The notes under the pieces: generated by a model
The model's input: only the letters and a program-made list of their open reading frames with translations
Databases searched by the model: none
Told to the model about the DNA's origin: nothing
Position numbers and translations under genes: made by a program
Part shown: positions 1-11,713 of the stretch, one piece after another
Numbering within the stretch: position 1 is the first letter of the stretch
Layout: every line of letters begins with the position of its first letter
NCBI GenBank assembly: GCA_025642065.1
Contig: JAODUP010000437.1
Location: 310,001 to 374,000 of the forward strand
From: Paralvinella palmiformis
Taxonomy: Eukaryota > Annelida > Polychaeta > Terebellida > Alvinellidae
Direction: 5' to 3'
Length of the DNA stretch: 64,000 nucleotides

Positions 1-2310
1 TAGTTACGACCTAATCCCTTTAAAACTGGTAATTAGCCGATGGCGGAGCGCTAATTACGTCTTTCGGTCACTAGGTGGCGTTGGCCGTCGACCGGAAGCG
101 TATCTCGACCGGAGAGATGTGTCATAGCGATACGGTGATCAGAAGCTGATTTGTGTCTTATCCAGGTGTGATCATCAAGTATGTAAACATCAACATCAAA
201 CAAGAGACTCCTCAACTATGTGTATTTATCATATGATCATTGTATTCAAGTATCGTCATGTGTATATTCCTATCACGTCCGATAAAATACGAGATAAGAG
301 TGACGTCGAGTTTATCACCTGTACGGCTCCTTATCGATGTCATATTGGGCAATAAATCGCCTTATCCAACACGTGCACGTGTGCCGCTAACCTGATGTTA
401 TATAGCAGTATTGGCACAGCTGATAGGGCGTTGAGGAATTTGGCGAGTTCTCGTCATGTGGTAACCACGACACATCTAGCAAGGCGAATGAGCTTCACTT
501 AAACCTGTCAAAGTTTTCTGCACGTGACAAAATGAGGATTTTCATATCAGATTGTAAACAACATTCTTTGCTCGACGAGGCTTGATGACGAGTTGTTGTG
601 AATAATTTTACAAAAAGGATGTTATTATCATATCCGATGACTATCTATTTGTCGGTGTTTAGTGTTATAGATGTTATTGGTCCGAGTCTTGTTGGTTGTG
701 TACGTGTGTAACTAGCCTTCGGGATATACTCGATACAGGTGGTGGCCGGATACTGGATTCAACGTGGTAGCTTCTGAACGACTACGGTCGACGCGCGCGC
801 GTGTGTGTGTCTGTTCGGTAGGGGGAAGCCTAGGGTGGAGTCGATACAATATGTACTCGACTTACCCGACATATAATCAAGTTTGTTTGAGTAGATCCAG
901 AAGTTTACCTGGAGATGGTAAAGAATGCGTCGATCAACGAGCGGAACGAGACAATCGACATTTAAACATGTACATTACATCAGAGACGTGCCAGATCGGG
1001 TCTACTCGGCACGATATGGTCATCATTCAGTAGAGTTTAATCAAATAAAGTGGCCGACTAATGTAAACCTTACAGACAAGATAGATATTATACGAAGAGC
1101 TCCCGTCCTCGGCTAGTTATTGTCTACAAAACTGAGACTCTCTCCGATGTGGATTTTACCAGACCACTCTCTGACCGCTTGTAGACATTCTACAACCACT
1201 TCATTGCGAGTGGTTAATCCTTAACAAGTCCCCAGGGGTAGATTGCGAGATGATGTAGGGTCGTGGGGGGGTGGGGTTGGGGTACTGGACAGAACTAAGC
1301 CCTACCTGTATTATTTTTTTCATTGTTATTTCAGTATGAATGGAAGCGACCAATGACCATCACCCCCCCCCCCACACACACACACATCATCAACGAAGGT
1401 CTATATAAACAGCTTACACCGACAGACAAAGGTACTGTCTATAAGGACAACAGTCAGATGTCATCGTTTATACAGGAGAGCATCACCGTCAAGGTGCCAA
1501 CAATTACTTTACGGCTTACAATCCCGTCTGTAGGCTGAAAAGTGGCTAAATATCTACGTTAGACAAAGGACGTAACCTATTTCTCGCGCCTAACAACGGA
1601 CATCACACAACATCTATTGGCCCGTTAGGAAGATATCCGCTGGTCACAATAAAACAGTGGGTTAGCTGGTATTTGGGATTATTTACCGCCGTTCGAGGCG
1701 ACGCTCTGACAATTTATTGGTTTGTTGTGTCAACAAATACGACACGTTCACAGTCGGCCTCCGTCTTCATATTATGTTGTCCCATTCTTGATTTCGTCAT
1801 TGCTTCATCATAACCTCGTATAAGTATTCAGTAAAGTTTTACCTATAATTGTCTCTTGTGTTAGGACGTGACGATTGTCGCCGGCTCATCGGATTCGTAC
1901 ACGTCCATAAGCCCCAAGTATGCCTTAATATATGCACCGAGATATCTATAGAGAACACTGATACATCAAAGCATTATACGATGAGGGTCTAGATGAGATC
2001 GCCACTAACATGGCTTCCAGTGACCAAGGTTACCATGACGCGATGCTGATAGTAATAGCAACATTTCAGGTCAACCAATCAGATCAACTTTACAAACGAC
2101 CGTCTCTCAAACTGAAAACTTTTATTAGTTCGGGTATTTAGTGCAGGAGCTGCCACTTTGTGTAACGGGTTGAGTTAACTCTTAAAAAGTATAAACCTCT
2201 TCTTACGACTCACTTACTCAACGTTCAGGTTAATGATATATCGATTGATCAGCAATTCTTACTTATTTTCAAACACCTGATGTTGGAGGGGACCCTTATT
2301 TATTGTCTTT
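1..2310. other. Non-coding stretch, CpG-richer at the left edge
   Basis: No recognisable coding region. The first ~1 kb contains more CG dinucleotides than the window as a whole and could be a promoter or 5'UTR of a gene whose body lies elsewhere, but no start, splice site or domain supports this. Short low-complexity tracts occur at 1262-1278 (G-rich) and 1364-1387 (C run then CA). Open frames at 764-1116 are short and resemble nothing I know. Confidence 0.4.
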
Positions 2311-2314
2311 GAAT

Positions 2315-2345
2315 TGCCATTATTATTATTATTATTATTAGTAGT

Positions 2346-2428
<83 letters not shown>

Positions 2429-2470
2429 AAGAAGTAGTGGTAGTAGTAGTCTTTGTTGTTGTTATTTTTG
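2315..2470. repeat. Trinucleotide array (ATT)n / (AGT)n
   Basis: Nearly uninterrupted TTA/ATT triplets switch to AGT/TAG triplets at about 2397 and decay into GAA and GTT triplets after 2440. Read as protein it gives runs of Asn or Leu/Val, which is only a property of the repeat. Confidence 0.95.
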
Positions 2471-2689
2471 TATTAGGAGGTGACATTATTATGATATTTC
2501 ATGTCAACATCTGTTGTGATGGGATATAAAGTAAACCTTTAAGGACTAAGTTATGAGTCATCTTGTTATAAGATGACATGTTATCATTATAGTTAATCAT
2601 ATAGTTAAATAAATACATAACTAATGGGGAATTATCTAAAGTTGAAGTCCTGATATAATCTCTTATTTGTTTTGTACTACAGCGTCATT

Positions 2690-3115
2690 TGTGTGCTGTG
2701 ACACGATGCCATTCGTGTACTGTGTCACAGTGTCATTCGTGTACTGTGTCACGGTGTCTGTCATGTTCAGTGTCACGGTGTTCCCGATGTTCGGGGTCTT
2801 AGTCTCCTCTGTGTTCCATGTCACAGTATCCTTCATGTTCGGTGTCTCAGTGTTCTTCATGTTCTGTGTCCTTGACATTCGGTGCCTCAGTGTTCTTCAT
2901 CTTCTGTGACCTTCAAGTTCGGTGTCTCAGTGTTCTTCATGTTTTGTGACCTTCACGTTCGTTATCTCAGTGTCCTTCATGTTCTGTGACATTCACATTC
3001 GTTACCTCAGTGTTCTTCATGTTCTGTGTCCTTCACATTCGGTGTCTCAGTGTTCTTCATGTTCTTTGACCTTCACGCTCGGTGTCTCAGTGTTCTTCAT
3101 GTTCTGTCTCAGAAT
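2690..3115. repeat. Minisatellite, 24-bp units grading into 40-bp units
   Basis: About seven 40-bp units run from ~2840 to 3110, each containing TCAGTGTTCTTCATGTTCTG followed by a GACCTTCACRTTCGG-like half. The left part (2690-2840) has shorter ~24-bp relatives built on GTGTCATTCGTGTACTGTGT. Units differ at several positions, so the array is old. Both strands stay open across much of it, but the reading is Thr/Asn- or Phe/Val/Cys-rich repetition with no domain, so I treat it as non-coding. Confidence 0.85.
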
Positions 3116-3304
3116 GTCCTCCATTCCCTGTGTCACAATGACATTTGTCTATGTTGTCATACATCACCTTCAATGTTCTTTCTGTGGCACCCTTCTCACT
3201 AAATTAGGACCAACGAAGAGAACCATCTTAACGAGAACCATTTCCACTTTTCACGAAAGCATCGTAAAGAAGGAAGGCCATTACCCTAACAACTGGTAGT
3301 CGTG

Positions 3305-3408
3305 GATATTGATTATCATGACAGCCAGTTGATATTGATTATCACGACAGCCAGTTGATATTGATTATCACGACAGCCAGTTGATATTGATCATCACGAC
3401 AGCCAGTT
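3305..3408. repeat. 26-bp tandem repeat, four copies
   Basis: Four consecutive 26-bp units start GATATTGATTATCACGACAG and end CCAGTT. Copy 1 has one base change (ATGAC) and copy 4 one (GATCATC). High identity indicates a recent local duplication. Confidence 0.93.
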
Positions 3409-3556
3409 AGTTCAACGAGGGAATGGGACGGACTCATGAGATTCCGATAAAATATCAATGAATATTAATTCCGACCTCGATTAATAAAGGAAATGACGTT
3501 TACGCGAAGGTTTGGGAAGTTCTATACACCACAAAGATCTGCTATTGTGGCCTTGT

Positions 3557-3600
3557 CTAATACTACTACTACTACTACTACTAATAATAATAATAATACT
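3557..3600. repeat. Trinucleotide (ACT)n then (AAT)n
   Basis: About eight ACT triplets followed by five AAT triplets, the same ACT/AAT composition as the tract at 4581-4630. Confidence 0.9.
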
Positions 3601-4580
3601 ATTGCCTCTTTTAACATCACAAAATAGACATCCGAGTAACTCTTTGTCGTGGCTTTAAAAAGTGACCGGATAAGCTGTCGACTAATTTAGAACTAATGAC
3701 ATTTATGTGAAAAAGAGTGTGATGTATATCGTGAAAAAAGTCGGCCATGATTGTTCCAAAAATCATATCACACATTTGGGCATATTTATCTAGATTCATT
3801 ACCCTGATTATATTGTAGATAAATGGTGAAATTTACAGGCAGTTTGTTGTAATGAGCCTGCAATAGATAATGACATTTTACTGGCCATTTTGAGCCAACG
3901 AACGACGGTTTGTGTACATAAAGAATGAAGTTCACATAGTCTGTATATAATATATCATAAATAATCTGTTATTATTTAATGGTAAGAGAACTGAGTTATG
4001 TTGTTTTCTATTCGTGTGTAAAGACAAATATTTGTAAAATTTTTAAGGGTACACATACCACCCACTTCACTGCACCACCAACCTACCATCCACCCACCTC
4101 CCGCCCCACTCGCCCCACCCACACACAAGTACATATAGACGCAGACTGACGTAAACAGAGACAGACAGACAGACCCACGATTACAGAAAAGCGGACATGT
4201 ATACAAGCATGCATACATAAATACGTTCACACTCACATACACGTGCATAAACGCACGGAAGCACCCCCTCCCCAAAGACTGAATGAGTAAGAAATTAACA
4301 GATCAATTCAGGAAAATAATCTTATTAACCGCTTATGTTGTTTATCAAAAAACAATTTATCATCAATTAAGACTTTGAGACTATAGAGCAGTGTTGTACT
4401 AATACTACTAAAGGTTAGCATATAGTATCCCGCCAGAGATTTGATCATAATGTACTCATGTCATTACATCTATAACACATTAATATCGGGTATCATCTTA
4501 AAATATGATAACATTCGTTACATTACCCCGAAAATAAATTATTTCTTTTACTACTGAAATGCCATCAAGTATAATCATAT

Positions 4581-4630
4581 ACTACTACTATTACTACTAC
4601 TATTACTACTACTACTACTAATAATAATTA
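4581..4630. repeat. Trinucleotide (ACT)n with ATT interruptions
   Basis: ACT triplets with two ATT interruptions, ending in AAT triplets. Confidence 0.9.
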
Positions 4631-4727
4631 TTAACTCTCCTTGAAGTTGATTTCAACCAAAATGGCAGAATAACGCTTAAAAATAATAACTGAAGCTGGT
4701 TAGGTGGCCTGGAGAGAGAAAAACTAA

Positions 4728-4739
4728 TTCTCTCTCTCT

Positions 4740-4784
<45 letters not shown>

Positions 4785-4842
4785 GTGTGTGTGTGTGCGC
4801 GCGCGTGTGTGCGCGTATGTGTGTGCGTGTGCGTGTGCTTGA
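4728..4842. repeat. Compound microsatellite (CT)n(GT)n(GC)n
   Basis: A CT tract with one CCCCCC interruption (4728-4780) passes directly into GT and alternating GC/GT (4781-4842), a purine-pyrimidine alternation of the kind that can adopt Z-form. Confidence 0.93.
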
Positions 4843-5433
4843 TCTACTAAATATATTAGAACACCAATTAGTCTTAAATAGATATCAAATATATAAAAGT
4901 AAACAAGTGAAAAGATGCTCTAAAATAGCTGTTTCTTTATCTTAAAGCCCATTAGGACTGACGAAAGACGATTCTTTTAGACTGTTATTTTGTCCTCAGT
5001 CACGTTATTAGCAGCCCAATAAAACGAGACCTTTATGTGAAGAAACCAAACTGACTTGAAGTAGCAAACGTTAATAGGATAATGAAAAATGATTCTGACA
5101 TATTCTGAAATGAAATGTCCCAATAGATATTTGACAAAGCGGTGAAATATAGCCCGTTTAAAATGGTTCAGGTGACAACATCGGTCGTGTTGTGAAAGTT
5201 AATGTTCAGCTCGTGTTAAAGGCCAACCGCAGTGTTCTGATAGAGATCGGGGAATAGTACAGACGTCGGTGTTACTATATAGCACAATGAACAAAGTAAT
5301 GGCTCTCGCTTGGAGGTGTGAAGTTAAACAATATTGTGACCTTGTATAGCAGCAATAAATAGTGATATGCTTAATAAATGGTATTATTGCTGTCTAATAT
5401 AGAGCTAATGACATCCAGGTTAATATGAACACA

Positions 5434-5489
5434 CACAACCGCGCGCGCGCGCACGCACGCACACAATGTAGCCCCGGCGATAGGTGTTT

Positions 5490-5520
<31 letters not shown>

Positions 5521-5592
5521 CTATAAATACAAGCACACACACTCATATACGCATACATACACGCACACGCACACACACACACACACACACAT
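5434..5592. repeat. Compound (AC)n / (ACGC)n microsatellite
   Basis: Alternating CG and CA (5434-5465), about seven ACGC tetranucleotides (5491-5517), and a final AC run ending at 5591, separated by short unique pieces. Confidence 0.9.
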
Positions 5593-6794
5593 ATTATACA
5601 CATGAAATGTACTTAATTATTAATTAATATAATCTCATTATATTATACGTTTATGATATTTGTAAAAAACAATCTAAAAGCACAGTACATAAACATGATG
5701 TCGTTTATTATAACAGTATTCGCTCTGTATATTTGACTCTAGTTATATGTAGAAATGTGATAATCTTAATAAAATACAATTGAACCAAATTTAAATTATC
5801 ACATTTCAGGCTAGTCATCCATAATATAACACAGACACAGACCAAGGCACGTATGCACGCACACACACACGCACACGCATACACATGTTGTAAGACTATT
5901 TCCTAGACTAAAATGTGACTCTTCTTCAGTCATTTTTCTTCCGTAACAGCTTATTACATGTCATTCAGGATTCCGTACTTGACTTGGATTGGTTTGTGAA
6001 AACGCATTTTCTTCTCAAATCTAACGCTGTCGTTCTCTGAACTGTTCAGTGTAAAACAACGATTGCGGGTGTCGTTTTAAAGAAATAAGGTTGTTATCGA
6101 TATGGTCTATTCGATTTAGGAAAACAGAAATTAGATTTATATTTGAGAAAATACTTCTTAATCGCGAGTCGTAGTCAACATTAATGTAAACATATTATTG
6201 TTGCTTCTGAAATTTTCCTTACCATTCTTCAAATGAATTTAACTCTGCGCTTTTGAGTCCAACATTTTTTTAAATATTTTTTAATGAATAGCAAACTACA
6301 ACATCATCCGTTGATTACAAAAAAACCTTAATAAATAATGACATTTTGTTTTTTTGTGATATTTCAAATTTCGGTGCTTTTACAAACCGGGAACTTACAC
6401 AACTATCCACAACTAGGGTTCTTTTTACTTTATGATCGTCTTTGTTTCAAATGTGGTCTGAGATTGAAGAAATGTTTTGTCATAACGTTTTTTTAAATTA
6501 TAGATAAATATCAAAAGTGGTCATTGTAATGTTGTGAATCCAAAACAGTTCGTAATTAATGTTATCGGCGATTTTAATGTTTGTATTTAGAATTTTAGGA
6601 AAACTGGAAACGGATATGTTAGAGAATAAACCCGCATGGGAAGATTGTATCTGAGATTTATTATTATAATATAATAATAAACATCACAGTCATGGGTGAG
6701 GATAATTTGTATGCCAATATTTATAAGAAACATTTAATGTGAAAGTTTTCTTACTGGTTTCTATGTTATTAATCATCAAACAATCAGTATACAA

Positions 6795-6975
6795 GATGAT
6801 TAGTTGAGTTAACTGGTCTCGCCTCGGCACTGGTCACACGTAGAGGGGGGGGGGGCACTACACGCCGACGGGTGATTGCATTGGGGAAAAACCCTCCCAC
6901 ACAAGTGTGAGCCGGATTCGAACCCAGATCTTGAATGTTTGGAGCGTCGCGCTCTAATCACGGCGTCATCGGAAC
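6795..6975 (-). repeat. tRNA-derived SINE, family 1
   Basis: Read on the minus strand it begins with GATGACGCCGTGATTAGAGC (A-box-like) and continues to a B box inside GGGTTCGAATCCGGCTCAC. The body runs to a GACCAGTGCCGAGGC end piece and an AACTCAACT tail. The same head and tail occur at 28905, 39506, 49693 and 57233. The G run at 6844-6855 is an internal expansion. It is a SINE head rather than a tRNA gene because the anticodon arm does not form properly. Confidence 0.75.
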
Positions 6976-9456
6976 TTTTAAAAGATGTTTAAGTTGGCCA
7001 AAGGACATCTTATATAATTATAGAATTGATCCAATATCTTTATGTAGTAGTTATTTTTTGTATGTTTTGCATTTTAATTTCTGATACAGTTTCCTGAATT
7101 CAACATTATATGGTATTTGTCATAACGGTAAATGGCTTACCAATATGCAAATTTTAAATAAAAAAGCAACGTCTACTCTTGACATAATGGTTAATTATTG
7201 TTTGACGAAACAGAATCTTGGTTATCAGAATATTATACTGTGAATTTTTGTTTCAAACTCGAGTTTTGCAACACCAGTAATAAAATATTGGGTAGGAACA
7301 CAAAACATAAGCAAATGTCGGATGGATTAGCGCAGAATACATTCCGTAATCGCATACCACATTTTTCCAGTGTGTAAACCTTGTCTAAGGTGTATTGTTT
7401 TACGCGTTAAACTAACACTTCTGCCAAACATATTTTATTAGTTCCATTAAAAACTTTTATTCTATATTAATCATAACCCCGGATAACATTAAACATATAT
7501 ACAGAGATAGCTTTATGGAGCCAAAAGAATCGCGATTTCGTGGACGATTAAGATCAACCTAAATATATATGACAGATATGTTTTGTTACAAGACGGAATC
7601 AAATAAATCTGAAAATAAAACGATTTTAACAAGAAGACTTCAAACCGTTGATCAATAACTGACGTTTGCTGCTAGGAGGACATAAACATCACATTCCCCG
7701 TTGTTCCAATAGATAAGATAAGATACTTTATTAACCTACGAAGACAATTCGTTTAAATAGTATAGACGATTTAACACAACAATGAAGTTTATGATGGAAA
7801 ATGGTAAGGACAGAACTTGCTAGTCGCATGGTCGGATTTGGCAAAAACAAATTATCCGTGAGCAACACTCGTTATTTAGTCAATTTTACACATTTGAATA
7901 CTAATTAAAATATTTCTAAAATTAAGAATTGCTCACGTACCCGAACTGGGACCACAGATCTAACTTGTTGAATCTGTTCAGGTTTTCTTGACTTTTAGTG
8001 ATCTGATGATGTTTCGCCATTTAGCTTGTGGTTAACTACACTCAGCCAAAGTTTGGGAAACGTCAACCGAGATATTGATCTGTCAACATAATTATGACGT
8101 CATAGATAGTAAGTGAAAGTTTTATTTATCGTGGAAAGACGTAGACTGCTGTAATTACTAATGAGAAGAGCGAATCAAATTAGATGTTAATGAAACTGGT
8201 AAATATAACCTATTAATCTGCGCCGTATTTGAAGATGCCTCAGTAAACAATATCACTATATTCAGTCGCAATTTGATAACAAATGGTTATAATTAACTGA
8301 CGGTTATTGTTGATTTTCGTAAAATTAACTGGACCAATTTTTTATGGCATTTACGGTAGTGAAAGAATTTGCATTTTTGTCGCAGTGCATGTATGAACGA
8401 ACTGGTACGAGGAAATACCTGTCGCCGTATCAACAGTCGCCATGATGGATTACACCATTAGGAAGATCTGTCACTATTTTGTTATGGTTTATTGGAATTG
8501 TAAGAACAATAATGTATGTACTGTGAATCGGAAAATGATGGCGACGTATTAAGTTGGTGAATTGACAATCTGGTGACGTTTTAAGTTGGCGAATTCTTGG
8601 TTCTAAAATTATCGATTTTCGTCATTTTATTTGTAAAATAAATTCTGAATTATCTGTATATGTTCACGAATATTGTCTCAAATCACACCTTCAAAACAAA
8701 CCGACACCTGTAATTATTTGTAATTCACACCATAAGCAAACACACGGTCACACGCAGACTTGCTGATTCTTATCCAATCATGCACCACTTTCAAAGGAAG
8801 TGATATGAAGCATGAATGTTGAATGGTCAACAATCCACTTGAAATAACACAGTTCGTTGCAATGAGTAGACCTGGGATTATCACAAGTCATACAGAATGC
8901 AATTGAATAAACTGATACAAGTGTCAGAGTTCAATAACTATAAATGTTTAGTGTGGCGTGTAATTAGCTTGCATGTTAATGTTGAGTGTTGTATTGTAAA
9001 TGTAGGATCACCGTTGATTGTCATGTCTGGCTCTTACGATGGTTTGTGCTAGATTGAAATAAAATGCACACCAATAGGATATTGTCTGGTGATTGTAAAT
9101 TATGAAAATGTTGTAAATAAATGATTATCATTAATTAGGTGTTTCCCTTCTAATGCGTCTGTAAAGACGATTCTATTTAGAGAGCTGACCAATCACATCC
9201 CATGATGCATAATATTGACGATGGATTCAACTGAATAGGTATTCACGTTTTAACGCTGATAAATTCCAATGCTTTTGCTGTGAAATAAACATTTGTAATA
9301 CTGAATATAAATAGTATATTGACCAATGTTCAACTTAATTGTTGTATATATATTGATTTGCCTACACAAGCTCATACTATGGATAACAATAGTATATCCC
9401 CACAACTGTGAGCTTTCGATGAGATTTATGATGGTGTGTTAGTCTGTAGATCGTAT
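6976..9456. other. Non-coding AT-rich stretch
   Basis: No supported gene. A GACGTWTTAAGTTGGYGAATT motif is repeated directly at about 8543 and 8576. The minus-strand open frame 9377-9736 (119 codons) runs through the palindrome at 9457 and has no recognised domain. Confidence 0.45.
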
Positions 9457-9507
9457 GATCGGCAAATGTTGACGATCGTTTAAAACAATCGTCAACATTT
9501 GCCGATC
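9457..9507. repeat. 51-bp near-perfect palindrome
   Basis: Arms GATCGGCAAATGTTGACGAT and its exact reverse complement (20 bp each) flank an 11-nt centre, CGTTTAAAACA. The centre itself nearly pairs, with one C/A mismatch and then GTTT against AAAC. Flanks outside the arms (AGATCGTAT left, TACCGCATCT right) retain weaker inverted similarity, suggesting the edge of an older, longer inverted repeat. Confidence 0.95.
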
Positions 9508-9876
9508 TACCGCATCTGATTAGATACACGATAGACATACCAGTGTCTATCATATTTATGGACATCTTCTTTGTTGGAAATGTGAAAGAATAAAGTGTGG
9601 ACACTAATTGAACATCGTTTAAATTCCGTATGTTTGACACTATTACTAGGAACATGTCGTTGAAATTATCATCAACTAAAATAACTGTCTCATGAGCAAC
9701 TCCAACATCGGGGAAAGAGATAAACAAGAAGAACAAGCTGTATTATAAGATTAACCAGTGTATTTCACACTTATCATATCGCGCGTTGAACGTGATGTAG
9801 TTAGAAAGGTTATGCAAGCTATTGAGAATGTTCAAAGCGAAGCTACAATATTTGTAATGCAGAACTACCAATGACG

Positions 9877-10082
9877 TGTTCAGCTAAATAAGTACCTCGC
9901 AAAAATTGGACCTATTGCATTTAATGGGCATGCGTCAATGTTAATGCGCATGCGTCAACGTCTTTCTGGGCATGTCTTGATATTTGTCATAAATGCTGAA
10001 AATATTGGACCGTTAAGATTTCTGCGCATGCGCACTTGGAGCAAACAGTCCAATTATTATGAGGTACATATTTGGCAGAACA
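9877..10082. mobile_element. MITE-like element with ~35-bp terminal inverted repeats
   Basis: The left end reads TGTTCAGCTAAATAAGTACC. The right end, reverse-complemented, reads TGTTCTGCCAAATATGTACC, and both continue to AATTGGAC, giving about 35 bp of inverted similarity at 9877-9911 and 10048-10082. The interior has repeated GCGCATGCGTCAA motifs and no open frame. No clear target-site duplication is visible, so the superfamily cannot be assigned. Confidence 0.7.
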
Positions 10083-10100
10083 ATATGTGTATTAACAATG

Positions 10101-10104
<4 letters not shown>

Positions 10105-10159
<55 letters not shown>
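10105..10159. repeat. (AT)n microsatellite
   Basis: About 27 uninterrupted AT dinucleotides between the MITE at 9877 and its partial copy at 10264. Confidence 0.95.
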
Positions 10160-10163
<4 letters not shown>

Positions 10164-10263
10164 CACACTAAACAGGGTGCTAAATTGCAATGAATGTCGA
10201 TGAAAAGCCAAAGGTACTTATTTTGCGACAGGGAGATATTTTACTCGTTACTGAAAAATAAGT

Positions 10264-10318
10264 ATGCGCACTTGGAGCAAACAGTCCAATTATTGTGAGG
10301 TACTTATTTTGCAGAACA
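10264..10318. mobile_element. Partial second copy of the 9877 MITE (right end)
   Basis: ATGCGCACTTGGAGCAAACA and the following terminal repeat (10284-10318) match 10028-10082 at nearly every base. A shorter piece, AGGTACTTATTTTGCG, in the same orientation lies at ~10213. The left end is absent or eroded. Confidence 0.7.
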
Positions 10319-10817
10319 CCTAGTTAGTGTGACAGACATGCTTTAGATTCTGGGTTGAGACACTATGGGAAAGCCAGTTAGTTAACACCTTGCAGTAAGT
10401 TAGCATGCGCACAATCACTCCAGGAAAATATATCCTCAAACAGGTAATATCAGGTAGAAGGGCTACACATATTGTCATAACTTGCAGTTGGGCTGAATAA
10501 CGAACCATATTCTTATTATACTTAGATAGATGTGGACGTTAGACAAGTACAAAGGGCTCCAGACTAGAGAAACACACACGAATGAAAAATATGCTAAAAC
10601 ATTCACTTCTTCCATGCATACTACATTTTTTTTAAAGAATATTTGTTACAAAATTTCTCTTTAAGAGTTCGATATATTGTTGATAATGAATCATCTGTCA
10701 AATTCTTAGCAAGTATCATGGTTAAGAGGTCAGATGGAGTTTAATATACGATGGGTTGTAGCGGGTTATGGCCAGGTATTTGGATTTAGCATCTGCTGTA
10801 TCACAGAAGTGATGAAG

Positions 10818-10900
<83 letters not shown>

Positions 10901-11144
10901 TTTGAGACATTTACGTATCTTCGCAAAATGAAGGTATTAATCAATCAATTTATATACTTATTTCAAACTGAATATAGAATGGCATTACATAAATATACAC
11001 TAAATGAAGAGAGTACATGGTAGATACAGTTTGGGGTTGCACAAAAGATATTAAATCTGTACAAGGATGTAAACTAGACACCTGCTTGGCTGCTATGTTT
11101 TAACAGAAACAACAATAATAGGGAGAATGTTCTCTCGTTTTACA
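10319..11144. other. Non-coding stretch with a CA tract
   Basis: No gene seen. It contains the CA microsatellite at 10819-10898 and otherwise AT-rich unique sequence. Short open frames at 10320-10508 and 10734-10931 have no recognisable features. Confidence 0.45.
10819..10898. repeat. (CA)n microsatellite
   Basis: About 40 uninterrupted CA dinucleotides. Confidence 0.97.
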
Positions 11145-11275
11145 GTAATTAGAGCATGCGCTGAAAACCTCCAAGTTACGGTTTGTATCCGACTCATATC
11201 TATATTTGTGGGATATTTCCTTATAAATCGGAACTATTTAACACATTTCAGTTGGGACTAGTTAAACAACTCACT
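11145..11275 (+). repeat. Degenerate tRNA-derived SINE, family 1
   Basis: AATTAGAGCATGCGCTGAAA, CCTCCAAGTTACGG and a mutated B box (TTTGTATCCGACTC) follow the family 1 order. The end piece GGGACTAGTTAAACAACTCA matches the tails at 57233 and 28905. Confidence 0.55.
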
Positions 11276-11362
11276 CACTCGCCGACATGGATAGGCTAAC
11301 ACGCGTTCGTATATTTATCGGGCGAGCGTGTTAACCATCGCACACTAAGCTGTGGCTCCGTC
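11276..11362 (-). repeat. tRNA-like SINE head, degenerate
   Basis: On the minus strand AGTGTGCGATGGTTAACACG resembles an A box, and ACGAACGCGTG sits where the B box would be. It is tail-to-tail with the SINE at 11145. Identification is weak because the B box is poor. Confidence 0.35.
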
Positions 11363-11560
11363 TAGCGAATGACTATCGACCTCTTCTATTATCGCCATCA
11401 CGTCTGCTTGTTTGGTTTACTCGTTATTTCTGTAAGAAGAGGTGTCTTGTATCATCTTCATGGTAATATGACGTATAACATAAATCTGCAAACGCTTAAA
11501 TATTATGCACAGATAATATACGACCTGTCGTGTTGTCACGTGCTCTTAAAATTTAAAAAA

Positions 11561-11713
11561 CTGCTTTTAATTTGACCAGGCAGTAGACAGTCACAGTAGT
11601 CTAGATCTAATCTTCAAATTATCTTGGTTACCAAAATTACTGGTCTGACCTGGTCAAGTTAAAAGCAGTTTGGCATTTAAGGAATACCAAGTTGGTATTC
11701 CTTAAATGCCAAA
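11561..11713. repeat. Stem-loop (20-bp arms) followed by a 45-bp perfect palindrome
   Basis: CTGCTTTTAATTTGACCAGG at 11561-11580 is inverted, with one mismatch, at 11649-11668, leaving a 68-nt loop. The right arm is immediately followed by a palindrome at 11669-11713: 22-bp arms starting TTTGGCATTTAAGGAATACC around a single central G, with no mismatch. The absence of arm mismatches implies recent origin or continuing homogenisation. Confidence 0.93.

Larger units (their letters stand above)
3601..6794. other. Non-coding AT-rich stretch
   Basis: No gene seen. It contains the microsatellites listed separately (4581-4630, 4728-4842, 5434-5592), a C-rich patch at 4055-4125 and a CA/GC-rich patch at 5855-5885. 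Open frames here (3976-4275 and 5394-5603, minus) are translations of dinucleotide or tetranucleotide tracts. Confidence 0.5.

Noticed and set aside
764..1116. Overlapping frames in the CpG-richer left edge, including a MYSTYPTYNQ start at ~851 with a weak GTAAAG donor
   Set aside because: No recognised domain, overlapping alternatives of equal quality, and a poor donor.
2259..2529. Frames giving long Asn, Thr or Leu/Val runs
   Set aside because: They are direct translations of the ATT/AGT triplet array, without any non-repetitive domain.
7700..7760. GATAAGATACTTTATTAACC as a possible retroelement end
   Set aside because: Similar to a piece near 16125, but too short and AT-rich to support an element.
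9377..9736. 119-codon minus-strand frame
   Set aside because: It runs through the 51-bp palindrome, has no domain and lacks splice or poly(A) context; it could be a transposon fossil but I cannot show it.
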